Shown here: in pieces, positions 8,026 through 18,078 of the stretch
Numbering within the stretch: the stretch's first letter is position 1
Layout of the letters: each line of letters begins with the position of its first letter
Assembly: GCF_000020585.3 (NCBI RefSeq)
Contig: NC_011138.3
Coordinates: forward strand, 1,393,191 to 1,457,190
From: Alteromonas mediterranea DE
GTDB lineage: Bacteria; Pseudomonadota; Gammaproteobacteria; Enterobacterales; Alteromonadaceae
Direction: 5' to 3'
Length of the DNA stretch: 64,000 nt
Translations under genes and position numbers: made by a program
The notes under the pieces: model-generated
Databases searched by the model: none
Told to the model about the DNA's origin: nothing
Seen by the model: the letters and a program-made list of their open reading frames with translations, nothing else

Positions 8026-10773
8026 TCAGTAATAAGGTATTTCCTGCTTAAACTGAGAAATACTGTTAATAGTGCGCTTTTCGTTAGTCGGTATAGTTTC
8101 AAATTTTCCTTTCGAAAACAGCACGAGCTCTCCACACCGTTCACGCTTGGCTAACTGGTGTGCGAAGTCTTGTATCTCTTCAAAGCTAAGGCTCTTCACG
8201 CGCTCTGCAAGCTTTGTGTTGCGGTTAAAACCCAAATCTTGGGTTCCCAAACTAACCCATAACCGCTGTGACTTCATAGAGAGGGTTAGGTCCCTTTCTT
8301 CTAGTTGTTTAATAAGGTTTTGTTGAATAGTAGGCCAGTAAAAGCGATAGAACTCAATTTCGTTTAGTTGCTGGAATAAAAAACCTGTCATGGCATCTAA
8401 CAACTGTTTAGGGCTGCACTGAGGGCTTTGAATGTAAAAGGCCATTCCCGGATGCTGGTTGTGGGGAACATAGCCCGTACCAACAATGTAGCCTAGCTGC
8501 TGCTCTGTCCTTAGTGAATTAAAAAATGGCGCCGCCAGCATTTGCTCCAATACCATGCAAAGGGCTGTGTCTGTTAAACTGGGCGACGGGGCTTGCAGAT
8601 AAAGCACCACTGCCGAGTCATCATGGTTGCACACCACTTCATGGTACAAAGTGCCGCCTACTGGTAACTTCGATACGGCCCGTGATAGCGGTGCACCGCC
8701 CGCGCTATCGCATTGACCTTTAAGAGAGGCTGAAAACGATTTTGCTTCATCACTGGTCCAGTTCCCATGCATAAAGGCTTCGACAAAGTATCGCTTAAAA
8801 GCCTTACTGCGGCTGGTAAGCATTTGGTCATAAGAGATGTTGTCGATCACGTCTAACAGTTCAACTGGCGCTTGCGTGTTTCTTTGAATCAGCACGCTTA
8901 ACCGGGAAAATAAACGGTTAGTAGGCTTGTTTAAAAGCGAATTATGTAAGCTTTGAATTTGAAGGGCTTTATGGTGTTCAAATGCCCGCTCGTCCGGGGT
9001 GAAACTCAACACAGCGTCAAGAAGCTGGCCGGCTAACAATGTCTGTTGATTAGTAAAGCCTCGAGTATGCAGAGTAAACCCCGCCTGATGCCCATAAATT
9101 CTATAATGTAATCCAGCAATCTCGGCGCGATAGTATTTAGCTTGTAAGTAGTCATTTAGCGCGCCTAACCAAATTCGCTTTGCCGCGACCGAGGTTAAAG
9201 AATTTGAAAAAGAGGTCGCATCAAAGGAGATATAAATATCGCCTTTTGGGCTATGAAACTGCTGGTCTTGAGCAAACCAAAAGCGATAGTGGCCGTTGTC
9301 GACAAGTTTATTGGGAATATTGAACCCTGTTTCGGGCAAAACAAGAGAATATTCTTTTGCCAAGTAAGGGTTAGGTGGAGGAAGGTTTAGTGCCGCTATT
9401 TTTTTAGGCGAAGCGAGCGAACGTAATACGCTATCGTCAATAGGCTCAACGCTATATTCCGCCTCATAAAACGCGCAAACCTGCGTGGTGTCTACATCTT
9501 TTGAAATTACCTTTAAACGGATATTGTCTGGTGTAAAGTAAGATAAAGCGTGTTCTATAACAGTTCGGTCAAAACTACCAATTGTCGAACGCAACTGGTT
9601 TAACTCGCTAGCGTCAAAGATAAACTGATGCTCGGCATACTCAGTCACTAGGCCGAGTGGCTTTACATTTTCTTCGTATTCAAGGGCTAGGGCGTTAAGC
9701 TGCGACTTCTCGTGAAAGCGCCACTCTTCTACAGAGTCGTTTCGAATTAACGCTATGTAGCTAAAGAGGGCTTCTAATACCTGCGATTTGTTTTCAAGGC
9801 CTTTCTGAGTGAGCTGAAAACTCACATTAAAGTCTTTAAATTTGTCTCCCTCAATGCCTGAGCCTGCAATCAGGTTGAGCGCCCAGTCCTTTTCTTTTAA
9901 ATAAGCAAGCAAGCTGCCTTCGCCCTCATCACCAATTAAGTGGCTGATGTAGTTTAACGGCTTTGTTTTGTAATCGTTTTGCAAAGCAGGGAGGGCGAAA
10001 GTCACAATCATTCGTTTAGCTGATTGTAACGGGTGTATATTTATCTGTATGCCCAACTCGTTTTCAGTATATAGAGGGGGCCAGTTATCGGGCGCGAGTT
10101 CGCCACTTGGCAGCGAGCCAAAGCACTGGTGTATAAGGGCTTCAAGCTGAGGAGTTGGCATAGGGCTGGCAATGCACAATCGCATATTCAAGGCGCAGTA
10201 GTAAGTTTGATGTAAAGATTTTAGCCGGTGCTTTAGTTCAGCGCATTCATGTTGTGAAAAGGTGTCGCTGTTGCCTACGGAAAATTTCGCAAAGGGGTGG
10301 TGAGGATTACAGGTTTCTTTGTGAATTTGGTACAGACGACGGAGGTCATCTTTTTTCTTAAATTCGAACTCAGCATGAATGTTTTTTATTTCGTTAGTTA
10401 ATGCGTCTTCTTCGAACAAGGGCTGTCTAAGCATATCAGCAAACGCGGGCAAAGTTTGCGCTAACGCACCGCCGCTACAGCTAAAGTGGTAGTTGGCGTA
10501 TTCAGTCCCCGTCCAGGCGTTTATTGTTCCACCGTGTTGCTCAATAAACCCATTAATTGCGTTCGGCTTGGGCAGGTGGCGACTTCCCATAAAAAGCATG
10601 TGTTCAAGTAGGTGGGCCAACCCCTGACAATCGTTAGGGTCGTAAAAATGACCCGCTCTAACCGCCATAGATACGAAAGACTCGCTGGCTTCAGGTGTAT
10701 GGCATAACATGGCACACAATCCATTGGGTAGAGTAACGTGATGCGCATTTTCTAAGTTTATGGTGTTATTCAC
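8026..10773 (-). CDS. M16 family zinc metallopeptidase (insulinase/protease III-like)
   Basis: A 915-residue protein with the inverted zinc motif HLLEH near residue 53 and the downstream glutamate region (NEIKNIHAEFEFKKKDD), which define the M16A family of insulinase and E. coli protease III. The length fits the four-domain single-chain form. I see no clear signal peptide at the chosen GTG start (MNNTINLENAHHVTLPNG), so it may be cytoplasmic, unlike E. coli PtrA. The R/Y substrate-binding region appears as FFNSLRTEQQLGYIVGTGY. It shares its upstream region with the divergent sixA. Confidence 0.88.
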   Translation of the reverse strand: MNNTINLENAHHVTLPNGLCAMLCHTPEASESFVSMAVRAGHFYDPNDCQGLAHLLEHMLFMGSRHLPKPNAINGFIEQHGGTINAWTGTEYANYHFSCSGGALAQTLPAFADMLRQPLFEEDALTNEIKNIHAEFEFKKKDDLRRLYQIHKETCNPHHPFAKFSVGNSDTFSQHECAELKHRLKSLHQTYYCALNMRLCIASPMPTPQLEALIHQCFGSLPSGELAPDNWPPLYTENELGIQINIHPLQSAKRMIVTFALPALQNDYKTKPLNYISHLIGDEGEGSLLAYLKEKDWALNLIAGSGIEGDKFKDFNVSFQLTQKGLENKSQVLEALFSYIALIRNDSVEEWRFHEKSQLNALALEYEENVKPLGLVTEYAEHQFIFDASELNQLRSTIGSFDRTVIEHALSYFTPDNIRLKVISKDVDTTQVCAFYEAEYSVEPIDDSVLRSLASPKKIAALNLPPPNPYLAKEYSLVLPETGFNIPNKLVDNGHYRFWFAQDQQFHSPKGDIYISFDATSFSNSLTSVAAKRIWLGALNDYLQAKYYRAEIAGLHYRIYGHQAGFTLHTRGFTNQQTLLAGQLLDAVLSFTPDERAFEHHKALQIQSLHNSLLNKPTNRLFSRLSVLIQRNTQAPVELLDVIDNISYDQMLTSRSKAFKRYFVEAFMHGNWTSDEAKSFSASLKGQCDSAGGAPLSRAVSKLPVGGTLYHEVVCNHDDSAVVLYLQAPSPSLTDTALCMVLEQMLAAPFFNSLRTEQQLGYIVGTGYVPHNQHPGMAFYIQSPQCSPKQLLDAMTGFLFQQLNEIEFYRFYWPTIQQNLIKQLEERDLTLSMKSQRLWVSLGTQDLGFNRNTKLAERVKSLSFEEIQDFAHQLAKRERCGELVLFSKGKFETIPTNEKRTINSISQFKQEIPYY

Positions 10774-10932
10774 ATTGTCTCGTTTTTGGTCAGGAGCACC
10801 TTACTGCTGGAGCATCTATTTAGAAGAACTTCACAAAACGTTAAATAATGTACGAAAATTCTCACTATTCGCCGTTTAGCGCTAGGCGTAGTATCAGCTC
10901 TCTGATATCGTTAGCATACATTCATTAATACT

Positions 10933-11460
10933 ATGCGCAATGTTATGTCAGGTCAAAGTAGCAACGACGACATTTATCTTTTCATTATGCGTCACGGTGA
11001 AGCCGAAGCGCCCCGACTCGATGATAAAAGCAGACAGCTTACCCCTCTAGGTAGAGAACAAGCTAAAACCGCCGCATTGTGGTTAAAAGACCAATATTGC
11101 AATACAGGCGTCGTTGATTTAGCGCTTGTTAGCCCCTACCGTCGAGCAAAGCAAACCCATGATATGGTGTCGCTAGATATTGCTGCAGGCAAAGTAGAAA
11201 GTAGTGATGATATTGTTCCAGAAGGCTCGCCGAAACTTGTGAGCGATTACATTGATGGCCTGCTACATGCCGCGGTCAACTCCAAAAAGCCGATTAAAAA
11301 GTTGTTGGTAGTAAGCCATATGCCCTTAGTTAGCTACTTAGTTGATGAGTTATGCCAGTCGTACACAACAAGTTTGTTTTCTACGGCTTCTATTGCCGTC
11401 ATTAAATACTCGCTACGCGAACACAAGGGCACGTTAGTCACTCACTATCAGGGCCTTTAA
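10933..11460 (+). CDS. sixA: Phosphohistidine phosphatase SixA
   Basis: This is a small histidine-phosphatase superfamily enzyme that removes phosphate from phosphohistidine, for example on Hpt domains or PTS proteins. The RHG signature (FIMRHGEAE) with the nucleophile His lies near residue 19, the second basic element (SPYRRAKQT) near 75, and the second catalytic His in LVVSHMPLVSYL near 137. At 175 residues it is a little longer than E. coli SixA because of an N-terminal extension; an ATG at 10945 is an equally possible start, and neither start has a clear ribosome-binding site. Confidence 0.88.
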   Translation: MRNVMSGQSSNDDIYLFIMRHGEAEAPRLDDKSRQLTPLGREQAKTAALWLKDQYCNTGVVDLALVSPYRRAKQTHDMVSLDIAAGKVESSDDIVPEGSPKLVSDYIDGLLHAAVNSKKPIKKLLVVSHMPLVSYLVDELCQSYTTSLFSTASIAVIKYSLREHKGTLVTHYQGL

Positions 11461-11581
11461 CGTTTTTATTCAGCGTCGCCGATAAATTCCAAGAATTGTT
11501 CAATTAATCGTTAAGTATCCTTTTCTCCGGTCGATAGTATCTTTGAGAGTGTCAAAGTTTATTCTATTGAAGGGTTGGGAA

Positions 11582-11782
11582 ATGGATAGCAAATCTATTC
11601 CTGAGCTCCTTAAGCGTTCATTGCAATCGCATATGGCGGAGGCGGATTTACGTGAAGATGAGGAGACGCAGGATATTATTGCCAAACTATCTGAGCTATC
11701 AGATAAAGTTGCTGCTGCGAAAGCTAGGGCACTGTCGAACCGTGAGCAGCGCCTAGCTGACGAAGCAAAAGGTGAGCTATAG
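11582..11782 (+). CDS. Small charged hypothetical protein, 66 residues
   Basis: No family is recognised. The product (from MDSKSIPELLKRSLQSH) is strongly charged and predicted to be almost all helical, with a heptad-like stretch in the second half (IIAKLSELSDKVAAAKARAL). There is no signal sequence or membrane segment. A purine-rich GGTTGGGAA precedes the ATG; upstream in-frame TTG codons could extend it by 13 residues but look less likely. It lies after sixA and converges with corB, and stops ten bases before the corB end. Confidence 0.55.
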   Translation: MDSKSIPELLKRSLQSHMAEADLREDEETQDIIAKLSELSDKVAAAKARALSNREQRLADEAKGEL

Positions 11783-11792
11783 GCAATAAACC

Positions 11793-13087
11793 TTAACCGT
11801 CATTATTTGAGTCTCTAGGGGGCACATAATATTCGGGCATGATCCGAACCGTTTTTATCATGCTTTCTGAAATATCCACAATCTCTAATGGGTATCCTGC
11901 CAAGCGCACGCTAATCTTGTTCTCAGGAATGTCTTCTAAGTACTCGAGCAATAACCCATTCAGGGTTTTCGGGCCTTCAGTGGGTAAATTCCAGTTCATC
12001 TCTTTGTTTAACTCACGTACGTTTGCACTTCCGTCAACTAACACAGATCCATCTTGCTGTACGTGCGCCTCTTTACTGTGGTCTGGCACCATGCTGGTGG
12101 TAAAGTCACCAATAATTTCTTCTAAAATATCTTCTAGCGTTACCAGGCCCATAATGTCGCCATATTCGTCCACCACAAGAGCGATTCGCTCTTTTTCCGC
12201 TTGGAACTTATACATTAGCGTGTGAAGCGGCGTTGATTCTGGCGTGTAGTAAATTTCTCGTACTGCGCGCAGTAGACTAGACTTGGTAAACTGGTCTTTT
12301 GATAGAAGACGCAGCGCATCGCGCACGTGAACGAAGCCCACTGCGTCATCAATGCTATCGCGATACAGTAAAACTCGGGTGTGCTGCGCATGAGTCAGCG
12401 CCTTTTGAATCTTCTTCCAATCGTCATTGATGTCGATGGCAAAAATCTCAGCGCGGGGCACCATAATATCTTCGGCGGTCACGCTTTCTAAATCCAAGAT
12501 ACTGACCAACATATCTTGGTGCTTTTTAGGGATCATGGTGCCGGCTTCAAATACAACCGTTCTTAATTCTTCGCGACTTAACGAGTCATCACTTCCATTA
12601 GCAGGGCTAATACGAAGTAATGCAAGGATGCCATTCGTGATGCCATTTATAGCGGCCACAAACGGGTATAGTAAGGTGAGCAAAGGCAGAAGAATAAGCG
12701 AGCTAGGAAACGCGATTTTTTCAGGGTAGAGCGCCGCCAATGTTTTAGGCGTCACTTCTGCAAAAATGAGTAACACCAAGGTTAAGCCAAACGTAGCGGC
12801 GAAAAGGCCCCAGTAATCGCCAAATAAGCGAATACACAGTATGGTTGCAAGCGAAGACGCCGCAATATTGACGAGGTTGTTACCAATAAGAATCAGACCG
12901 ATAAGGCGATCAGGCCTGTCTAAAAGCTTAGCAACCCGTATTGCAGAACGGTTGCCTTCACTTGCAAGTGCTTGAGTCGATAGCGGTTTATCGACATCAT
13001 GCCAGTTTCTGAGCTAGAGAAATACGCTGATAGTAATATGAGTACGCCGAGCGCGATAAACAGCGTACTCGTTGATATGTCGTCCAA
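11793..13087 (-). pseudogene. corB: CorB/CNNM-type transporter with CBS domains, frameshifted
   Basis: The gene encodes a DUF21 (CNNM) membrane domain, a CBS pair (EDIMVPRAEIFAI and DEYGDIMGLVTLEDILEEIIGDF) and a CorC/HlyC C-terminal domain, the family tied to magnesium/cobalt transport. It starts at TTG 13087 (LDDISTSTLFIALG), but after 43 residues the frame is lost beside base 12965 and reading runs into TAG. The remaining 400 or so residues continue cleanly in the next frame (GNRSAIRVAKLLDRPDRL, then GLILIGNNLVNI). Adding one C there restores a 431-residue protein. The break sits at the centre of the palindrome CACTTGCAAGTG. It neighbours ypjD and ffh, as in other gammaproteobacteria. The break is either a real mutation or a sequence error. 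Confidence 0.82.
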
Positions 13088-13205
13088 TTAGGGGGTCCCT
13101 GTCTATACTTAGGCTTCAAATGTATTGATTTGATGTCTGGGTTTCAAGGGGAAATTGTTGATATGCCCCTAATTGTTTAGAAAACCGCAGACATCAGTGC
13201 TTTTG

Positions 13206-13220
13206 GCTAGGTAACCTAGC
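13206..13220. repeat. 15-bp hyphenated palindrome
   Basis: GCTAGGT-A-ACCTAGC, seven-base arms around one base. It lies in the 177-bp gap between the corB start and the ypjD end. It could be an operator for corB or a small hairpin; there is no T tract, so a terminator is unlikely. Confidence 0.35.
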
Positions 13221-13264
13221 GAGGTTGGTGATGAGTCAGGTGAGCGGGGTAGCGGGTTATTTAA

Positions 13265-14062
13265 TCATGCTGACAATAAAAACTCGCGAACTAACTTGCT
13301 ACCGAAGTAAGCTAGCGACAATAGCGCAACGCCCAAAACGGTTAGTGCTATAACCTGCTTACCACGCCAACCTCGAAGCTTTTGCCCAACTAATAGAATA
13401 AGAAACACCACAAGAGCAGCAGCAGAAAGCACGGTTTTGTGTGCGTAAGTTTTATTAAACATATCTTCTAAAAACACAAAACCGCTGATTAGCGACACAG
13501 TTAATAGTGATGTTCCGGCAAGTAGAAGTTTAAATAGGATGTTTTCTACCAGCATTAATGGCGGCAACGAAGAGTGTAATAGGGCTGCGCCTTTTTGCTT
13601 TAACCTGTAAGTGATGTAAGACATTTGCAGGGCATAAAGAAATGCAATCACCAAAGTACAGTAAGCAAAAAGCGACAAACTAATATGGATAACTAACCCG
13701 GGCTGCAGCTCAATGTGCATAATGTAAGACACGGGAATGAACTGTGATGCCAACACCGTCAAACTTGCAAAACCAAAAACAACGGGAAGCAAAATAAGGT
13801 TTGGAATAGCCCGTGCAAATACCAACATGGATATGGTTATTATCCAAGAAACCAGTGACAGTACGTTAGTAACGCTCATGTCTTGGCCAGGGGCCACAAT
13901 AATAACATTGGTTAGAAATGCGATATGCGCTATTGCGCCTAGACTTGCAAGTGACAACCCTAAACGCTTATTGGGGCCGTCTTGATGTACGAATTTGCCA
14001 ATAAGCACTGCAGCAGCGAGAGCATAGAGTAGGGCAGCAGAGATGGCGAAAAGGGTGTTCAT
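13265..14062 (-). CDS. ypjD: Inner-membrane cytochrome c assembly-like protein YpjD
   Basis: This 265-residue polytopic membrane protein has about eight hydrophobic helices and two histidines in the central part (YIMHIELQPGLVIHISLSLFAYC) and another in the NKTYAHKTVLSAAA loop, as in the CcmC/CcsA-related YpjD family. Its biochemical role is not established. It lies divergently beside ffh and next to corB, which is the order found in Escherichia coli and supports the name. Confidence 0.85.
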   Translation of the reverse strand: MNTLFAISAALLYALAAAVLIGKFVHQDGPNKRLGLSLASLGAIAHIAFLTNVIIVAPGQDMSVTNVLSLVSWIITISMLVFARAIPNLILLPVVFGFASLTVLASQFIPVSYIMHIELQPGLVIHISLSLFAYCTLVIAFLYALQMSYITYRLKQKGAALLHSSLPPLMLVENILFKLLLAGTSLLTVSLISGFVFLEDMFNKTYAHKTVLSAAALVVFLILLVGQKLRGWRGKQVIALTVLGVALLSLAYFGSKLVREFLLSA

Positions 14063-14303
14063 GATGCGTCCTGTAATACGTGGGTGATGTGTTCACCGAC
14101 TGAGTCGGTATTGATACTGCAACTTGCAAGTAAATTCAACCATCTCCTTGATTTTGTTTGTTTCACACCCACTTTTAGTGTGGGTATATAGGTACCTTCT
14201 GGTGCAATTGGGTAAAAATTTAACCGTAATTGTGGGTACGTTACGGTGCGCTTTTACGTTACAATGCACGCATTACGTCTGAAATAAAAAGAAGTTTCAT
14301 ACT

Positions 14304-15740
14304 ATGTTTGAGAATTTATCAGAACGCTTAGGCCAAACATTACGAAATGTAAGTGGTAAAGGGCGTCTTACTGAAGACAATATTAAAGAGACGCTACGTG
14401 AAGTGCGCATGGCGCTGCTTGAAGCCGACGTAGCGCTGCCAGTGGTCAAAGCGTTTGTTGCTCAGGTAAAAGAGCGTGCGGTTGGTACAGAAGTTACTAA
14501 AAGCTTAAAGCCAGGCCAAGTATTCATAAAAATCGTTCAGTCTGAACTCGAGTCGGTAATGGGGGAGGCGAATGAAAAGCTTAACCTAGCCACTCAGCCT
14601 CCTGCTGTAGTGCTTATGGCTGGTTTACAAGGTGCGGGTAAAACCACCTCTGTAGGTAAACTTGCTAAGTACCTGACTGAACGTGAGAAAAAGAAAGTGA
14701 TGGTAGTCAGTGCTGACGTTTATCGTCCAGCCGCTATCAAGCAGCTTGAAACCCTAGCTGATGAAGTGAAGGTTGCGTTTCACCCATCTACTATCTTACA
14801 AAAGCCCATTGATATCGTTAACGATGCCATCGCTGAAGCGAAGAAAAACTTCTTTGATGTTCTGCTTGTAGATACAGCAGGCCGTTTGCACGTCGATAAC
14901 GACATGATGAACGAAATTACAGAGTTACACGCTGCGGTTAAGCCCATTGAGACCCTATTCGTAGTTGATGCCATGACAGGTCAAGATGCCGCTAATACAG
15001 CAAAAGCGTTTAACGACGCGCTACCACTGACCGGTGTTATTCTTACTAAGGCCGACGGTGACGCCCGCGGCGGTGCGGCATTATCTGTACGTCACATAAC
15101 AGGTAAGCCCATTAAGTTCATCGGTATGGGCGAAAAAGTGGATGCGCTTGAGCCATTCCACCCTGAGCGTATTGCTTCTCGTATCTTGGGTATGGGCGAC
15201 GTACTAAGCCTTATCGAAGAAGTTGAGCGCAAGGTCGACAAATCAAAAGCCGAAAAGCTGGCGAAAAAAGTTCAAAAAGGCAAGGGCTTTGATCTTCAAG
15301 ACTTTAAAGATCAGCTTGAGCAAATGAAGAACATGGGCGGCATGATGGGCATGCTAGATAAGCTGCCTGGCATGGGTGGTATGTCTGATAAGATTAAAGA
15401 TCAGGCAAACGACAAGCAGTTCAACCAAATGGAAGCCATTATTAATTCAATGACACCAGCTGAGCGCGCTCGCCCTGATATTATCAAAGGCTCGCGCAAG
15501 CGTCGTATCGCAGCGGGTTCAGGTACGCAAATACAAGATGTAAACCGCTTGCTTAAGCAGTTTACACAAATGCAGAAAATGATGAAAAAAATGTCTGGCG
15601 GCGGCATGAAGAAAATGATGCGCCAGATGAAAGGCATGGTGCCACCCGGTGGCGGTTTAGGTGGACCAGGCGGGCCAGGCGGCCCTGGTGGTTTTGGCGG
15701 AGGCGGCTTCGGCGGAGGCGGTGGTTTCCCTCCTCGCTAA
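14304..15740 (+). CDS. ffh: Signal recognition particle protein Ffh
   Basis: Ffh is the GTPase that, with 4.5S RNA, delivers nascent membrane proteins to FtsY and the translocon. The N domain is followed by the G domain with P-loop GLQGAGKTTS near residue 107, DTAGR near 190 and TKADGDARGG near 248. The methionine-rich M domain follows (MKNMGGMMGMLDKLPGMGG, then MQKMMKKMSGGGMKKMM). The protein is 478 residues, longer than the 453 of E. coli, because it ends in an unusual glycine/proline tail of about 30 residues after the M domain. A terminator follows 20 bases later. Confidence 0.96.
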   Translation: MFENLSERLGQTLRNVSGKGRLTEDNIKETLREVRMALLEADVALPVVKAFVAQVKERAVGTEVTKSLKPGQVFIKIVQSELESVMGEANEKLNLATQPPAVVLMAGLQGAGKTTSVGKLAKYLTEREKKKVMVVSADVYRPAAIKQLETLADEVKVAFHPSTILQKPIDIVNDAIAEAKKNFFDVLLVDTAGRLHVDNDMMNEITELHAAVKPIETLFVVDAMTGQDAANTAKAFNDALPLTGVILTKADGDARGGAALSVRHITGKPIKFIGMGEKVDALEPFHPERIASRILGMGDVLSLIEEVERKVDKSKAEKLAKKVQKGKGFDLQDFKDQLEQMKNMGGMMGMLDKLPGMGGMSDKIKDQANDKQFNQMEAIINSMTPAERARPDIIKGSRKRRIAAGSGTQIQDVNRLLKQFTQMQKMMKKMSGGGMKKMMRQMKGMVPPGGGLGGPGGPGGPGGFGGGGFGGGGGFPPR

Positions 15741-15761
15741 ATAACCACGGTTACTCTTAAT

Positions 15762-15799
15762 AAAAACCTCAACAGCAGCAATGCGTTGAGGTTTTTTTA
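15762..15799 (+). terminator. Rho-independent terminator of ffh
   Basis: AAAAACCTCAAC and GTTGAGGTTTTTTT form a nine- to twelve-base stem around an 11-base loop with a long T tract. Confidence 0.92.
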
Positions 15800-15922
15800 T
15801 TTTTGTTGCATCCAATATCAAACGTTGGTCGTTTGGCTTGTTGAACAGGACGTGAGCAGTACTTATCGCACACATTTGCGGTTGACAGCGTCTCTTCAAA
15901 TAAAACAAGTATGGAGATGATG

Positions 15923-17989
15923 ATGGAACTTAATAAAACATCGCAGCAAAAAATAAAATTGTCACTATTAGCGACGGCTATGGTTTTCGCCTTAAGCGCC
16001 TGTGATGGTGACGACGGCACTAACGGTATAGATGGCGTCGACGGCGCGCCAGGCCAAAATGGAGCACCAGGGCAAGATGGCACCCCTGGCTTTGCTGCGG
16101 CCACTTTCCTTGTTGCCAATAATGGTGATGACAACCGAAATACGGTAACCGCAATTGATCAAAACGCCAATGCGCTAAGCACGGTAACGACAGGCGCCAA
16201 TGAAGGCATCGTCTTTACGCAAAGCGGCGCGTTAGTTCAGGCAGGTGATAGTGACTTACCGTTAGTAAGAAGTTTTTGTGGTTTCGATGCTCAGTCTAAC
16301 TATATGATGAATAGAGGGCACGAGCTCACCGGTGCTGCCACAGGCCTAGTTAATCCGAAAGGGATCGCGTTTGCTGAAGAGGCGGGCCTTATCATGATCG
16401 CAGACTTTAACGGTCAGAAAATAAGTGTATTCGGCGGCCAAGCGGCGGGCGACGTAGCGCCTATTGCGGAAATTATGACGTCGGCAAAGCCATGGGACCT
16501 TGCCTATGACGAAGAAAGTGACAGACTGTATGTTGCGCTGACCGACGGCACGCTAGCAGTCTATGACGATGTGGCAAGTTCTGATTTTGCCCCGTCAGTT
16601 ATGCGCTCTGTGGTACCCTCTGATGCTGATGGAAATCAGCTATCGATAAATCTGCACGGTATCGTTTATGAGCCTATGTCCAACCGTATTGTGTTATCAG
16701 ATGTTGGTGATGCCGCGGTCGCTGACGACGGCCAAATTTTTGTTTTAGATAATGTGTCGACTGCAGACGGAGCAACAGTGCCTACCAGAGTAATTGGTGG
16801 CGCAACGACGCAGCTTGGAAATCCGGTGGATATTATCCTTACAGGGTCGGATTTGCGCGTGGCAGAGAAGTCAAATGATGCAATCTTGGTTTTCTCGAAT
16901 ATCTTTAACGGCGAAAGTGGTGATGTAGCGCCAACGTTGTCTACGCCTTCAGTAAAACCAGAATCACTTGCCGAGTTTACAGACCTTGAGACCATGGTAG
17001 ATAGCTCTGACGACGGTATCACAACAATGCCAATTAGGGGCCTTTCTGTTTCAAGCAATCCTTCAACAGACAGCGAGACCACGGGGCAGGTGGCCCAGTA
17101 CAGCGCGGTTTTATCAAGTGAACTAAGCACATTTGACAGTGGAATGAGCATTGAAAGTGCGGCTTACACAGCAAGCGGTGACGGTGTCATCACGTTTGAT
17201 AACCCCGATACATCTACCGGCGGCCTTATCGTGGTTAATCGTCTTAAAACGATGCGTGACGGTATGATGTATAGCGATAGCTATGATCATATGATTGTGG
17301 GTAATGAAACAGGGCTTATCGCGCCTAAAGGCTTAGATATATCGTCTGACAACGGCATGGTATTTGTTGCCGATGTGAACGAGACTACACCTGCGGTTAG
17401 GGTATTTTCACCGTGTGCTTCAGGTAATGTAGCGCCTTTACTCAACTTAGAGGCTGCTAACGGAGCGCGACCATGGGACGTAGATTATGACCCGTCTACT
17501 GATAGCGCTTACTTAGCGTTAACCAATGGCACCGTTGCGGTATTTGAAGAAGTCGTACGCAAGATGGAAAGTGGTCAAACGGTAATAACCGGTGAAGATA
17601 GACTGATTGTTCCGGCAAGCGACGGCACAGCGTTTGCCGCACCAACGAATATTCACGGTATCGATTACGATAGCCAAAGCGATAGTCTGGTGATTTCTGA
17701 TGTAGGTAGTGCCGCCGATGCCACCGACGGAAAGCTTTACGTGATATCAGGCGCAGGCAGTGCTGATGGGCTCGCTAATGTATCGGTTAATATTGCAGGT
17801 CCTAATTCCATGTTAGGAAACCCGGTAGACCTTATGCTGAGCAATGGACACGTTTATGTCGCTGAAAAATCAAACGGTATGATTCTTCGCTTTGATAATA
17901 TTTTGAACGCTAGCTCGGGTGATATCGACCCTACGTTTAGCATGATGTACCCTGCACCTGAATCGGTACAGGTGTTGCCAGTAAAGTAA
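15923..17989 (+). CDS. Lipoprotein with collagen-like repeats and a duplicated beta-propeller
   Basis: I recognise no named family. The start at 15923 is chosen among four clustered ATG codons because GGAG lies six bases before it. A lipobox (FALSAC) near residue 25 predicts a lipid-anchored protein. Directly after it come about nine Gly-X-Y triplets (GIDGVDGAPGQNGAPGQDG), as in collagen-like linkers. The rest consists of two homologous halves of about 300 residues with NHL/YncE-type propeller blades: for example GLVNPKGIAFAEEAGLIMIAD against GLIAPKGLDISSDNGMVFVAD, and QLGNPVDIILTG against MLGNPVDLMLSN. It is probably an exposed binding or scaffold protein; the ligand is unknown. A terminator follows. 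Confidence 0.75.
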   Translation: MELNKTSQQKIKLSLLATAMVFALSACDGDDGTNGIDGVDGAPGQNGAPGQDGTPGFAAATFLVANNGDDNRNTVTAIDQNANALSTVTTGANEGIVFTQSGALVQAGDSDLPLVRSFCGFDAQSNYMMNRGHELTGAATGLVNPKGIAFAEEAGLIMIADFNGQKISVFGGQAAGDVAPIAEIMTSAKPWDLAYDEESDRLYVALTDGTLAVYDDVASSDFAPSVMRSVVPSDADGNQLSINLHGIVYEPMSNRIVLSDVGDAAVADDGQIFVLDNVSTADGATVPTRVIGGATTQLGNPVDIILTGSDLRVAEKSNDAILVFSNIFNGESGDVAPTLSTPSVKPESLAEFTDLETMVDSSDDGITTMPIRGLSVSSNPSTDSETTGQVAQYSAVLSSELSTFDSGMSIESAAYTASGDGVITFDNPDTSTGGLIVVNRLKTMRDGMMYSDSYDHMIVGNETGLIAPKGLDISSDNGMVFVADVNETTPAVRVFSPCASGNVAPLLNLEAANGARPWDVDYDPSTDSAYLALTNGTVAVFEEVVRKMESGQTVITGEDRLIVPASDGTAFAAPTNIHGIDYDSQSDSLVISDVGSAADATDGKLYVISGAGSADGLANVSVNIAGPNSMLGNPVDLMLSNGHVYVAEKSNGMILRFDNILNASSGDIDPTFSMMYPAPESVQVLPVK

Positions 17990-18078
17990 AGTGAAAAAAA
18001 GTAAGTCATGCTGGTAGAGGCCGTTTAGCAAATGTTTCTACCGCAATCCTTACTGAGGTAAACCGATAAGCATAATAA

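Noticed and set aside
14220..14303. ffh promoter with TACAAT at 14260-14265
   Set aside because: The -10 box is good but no -35 box lies at a usable distance, so I did not list it.
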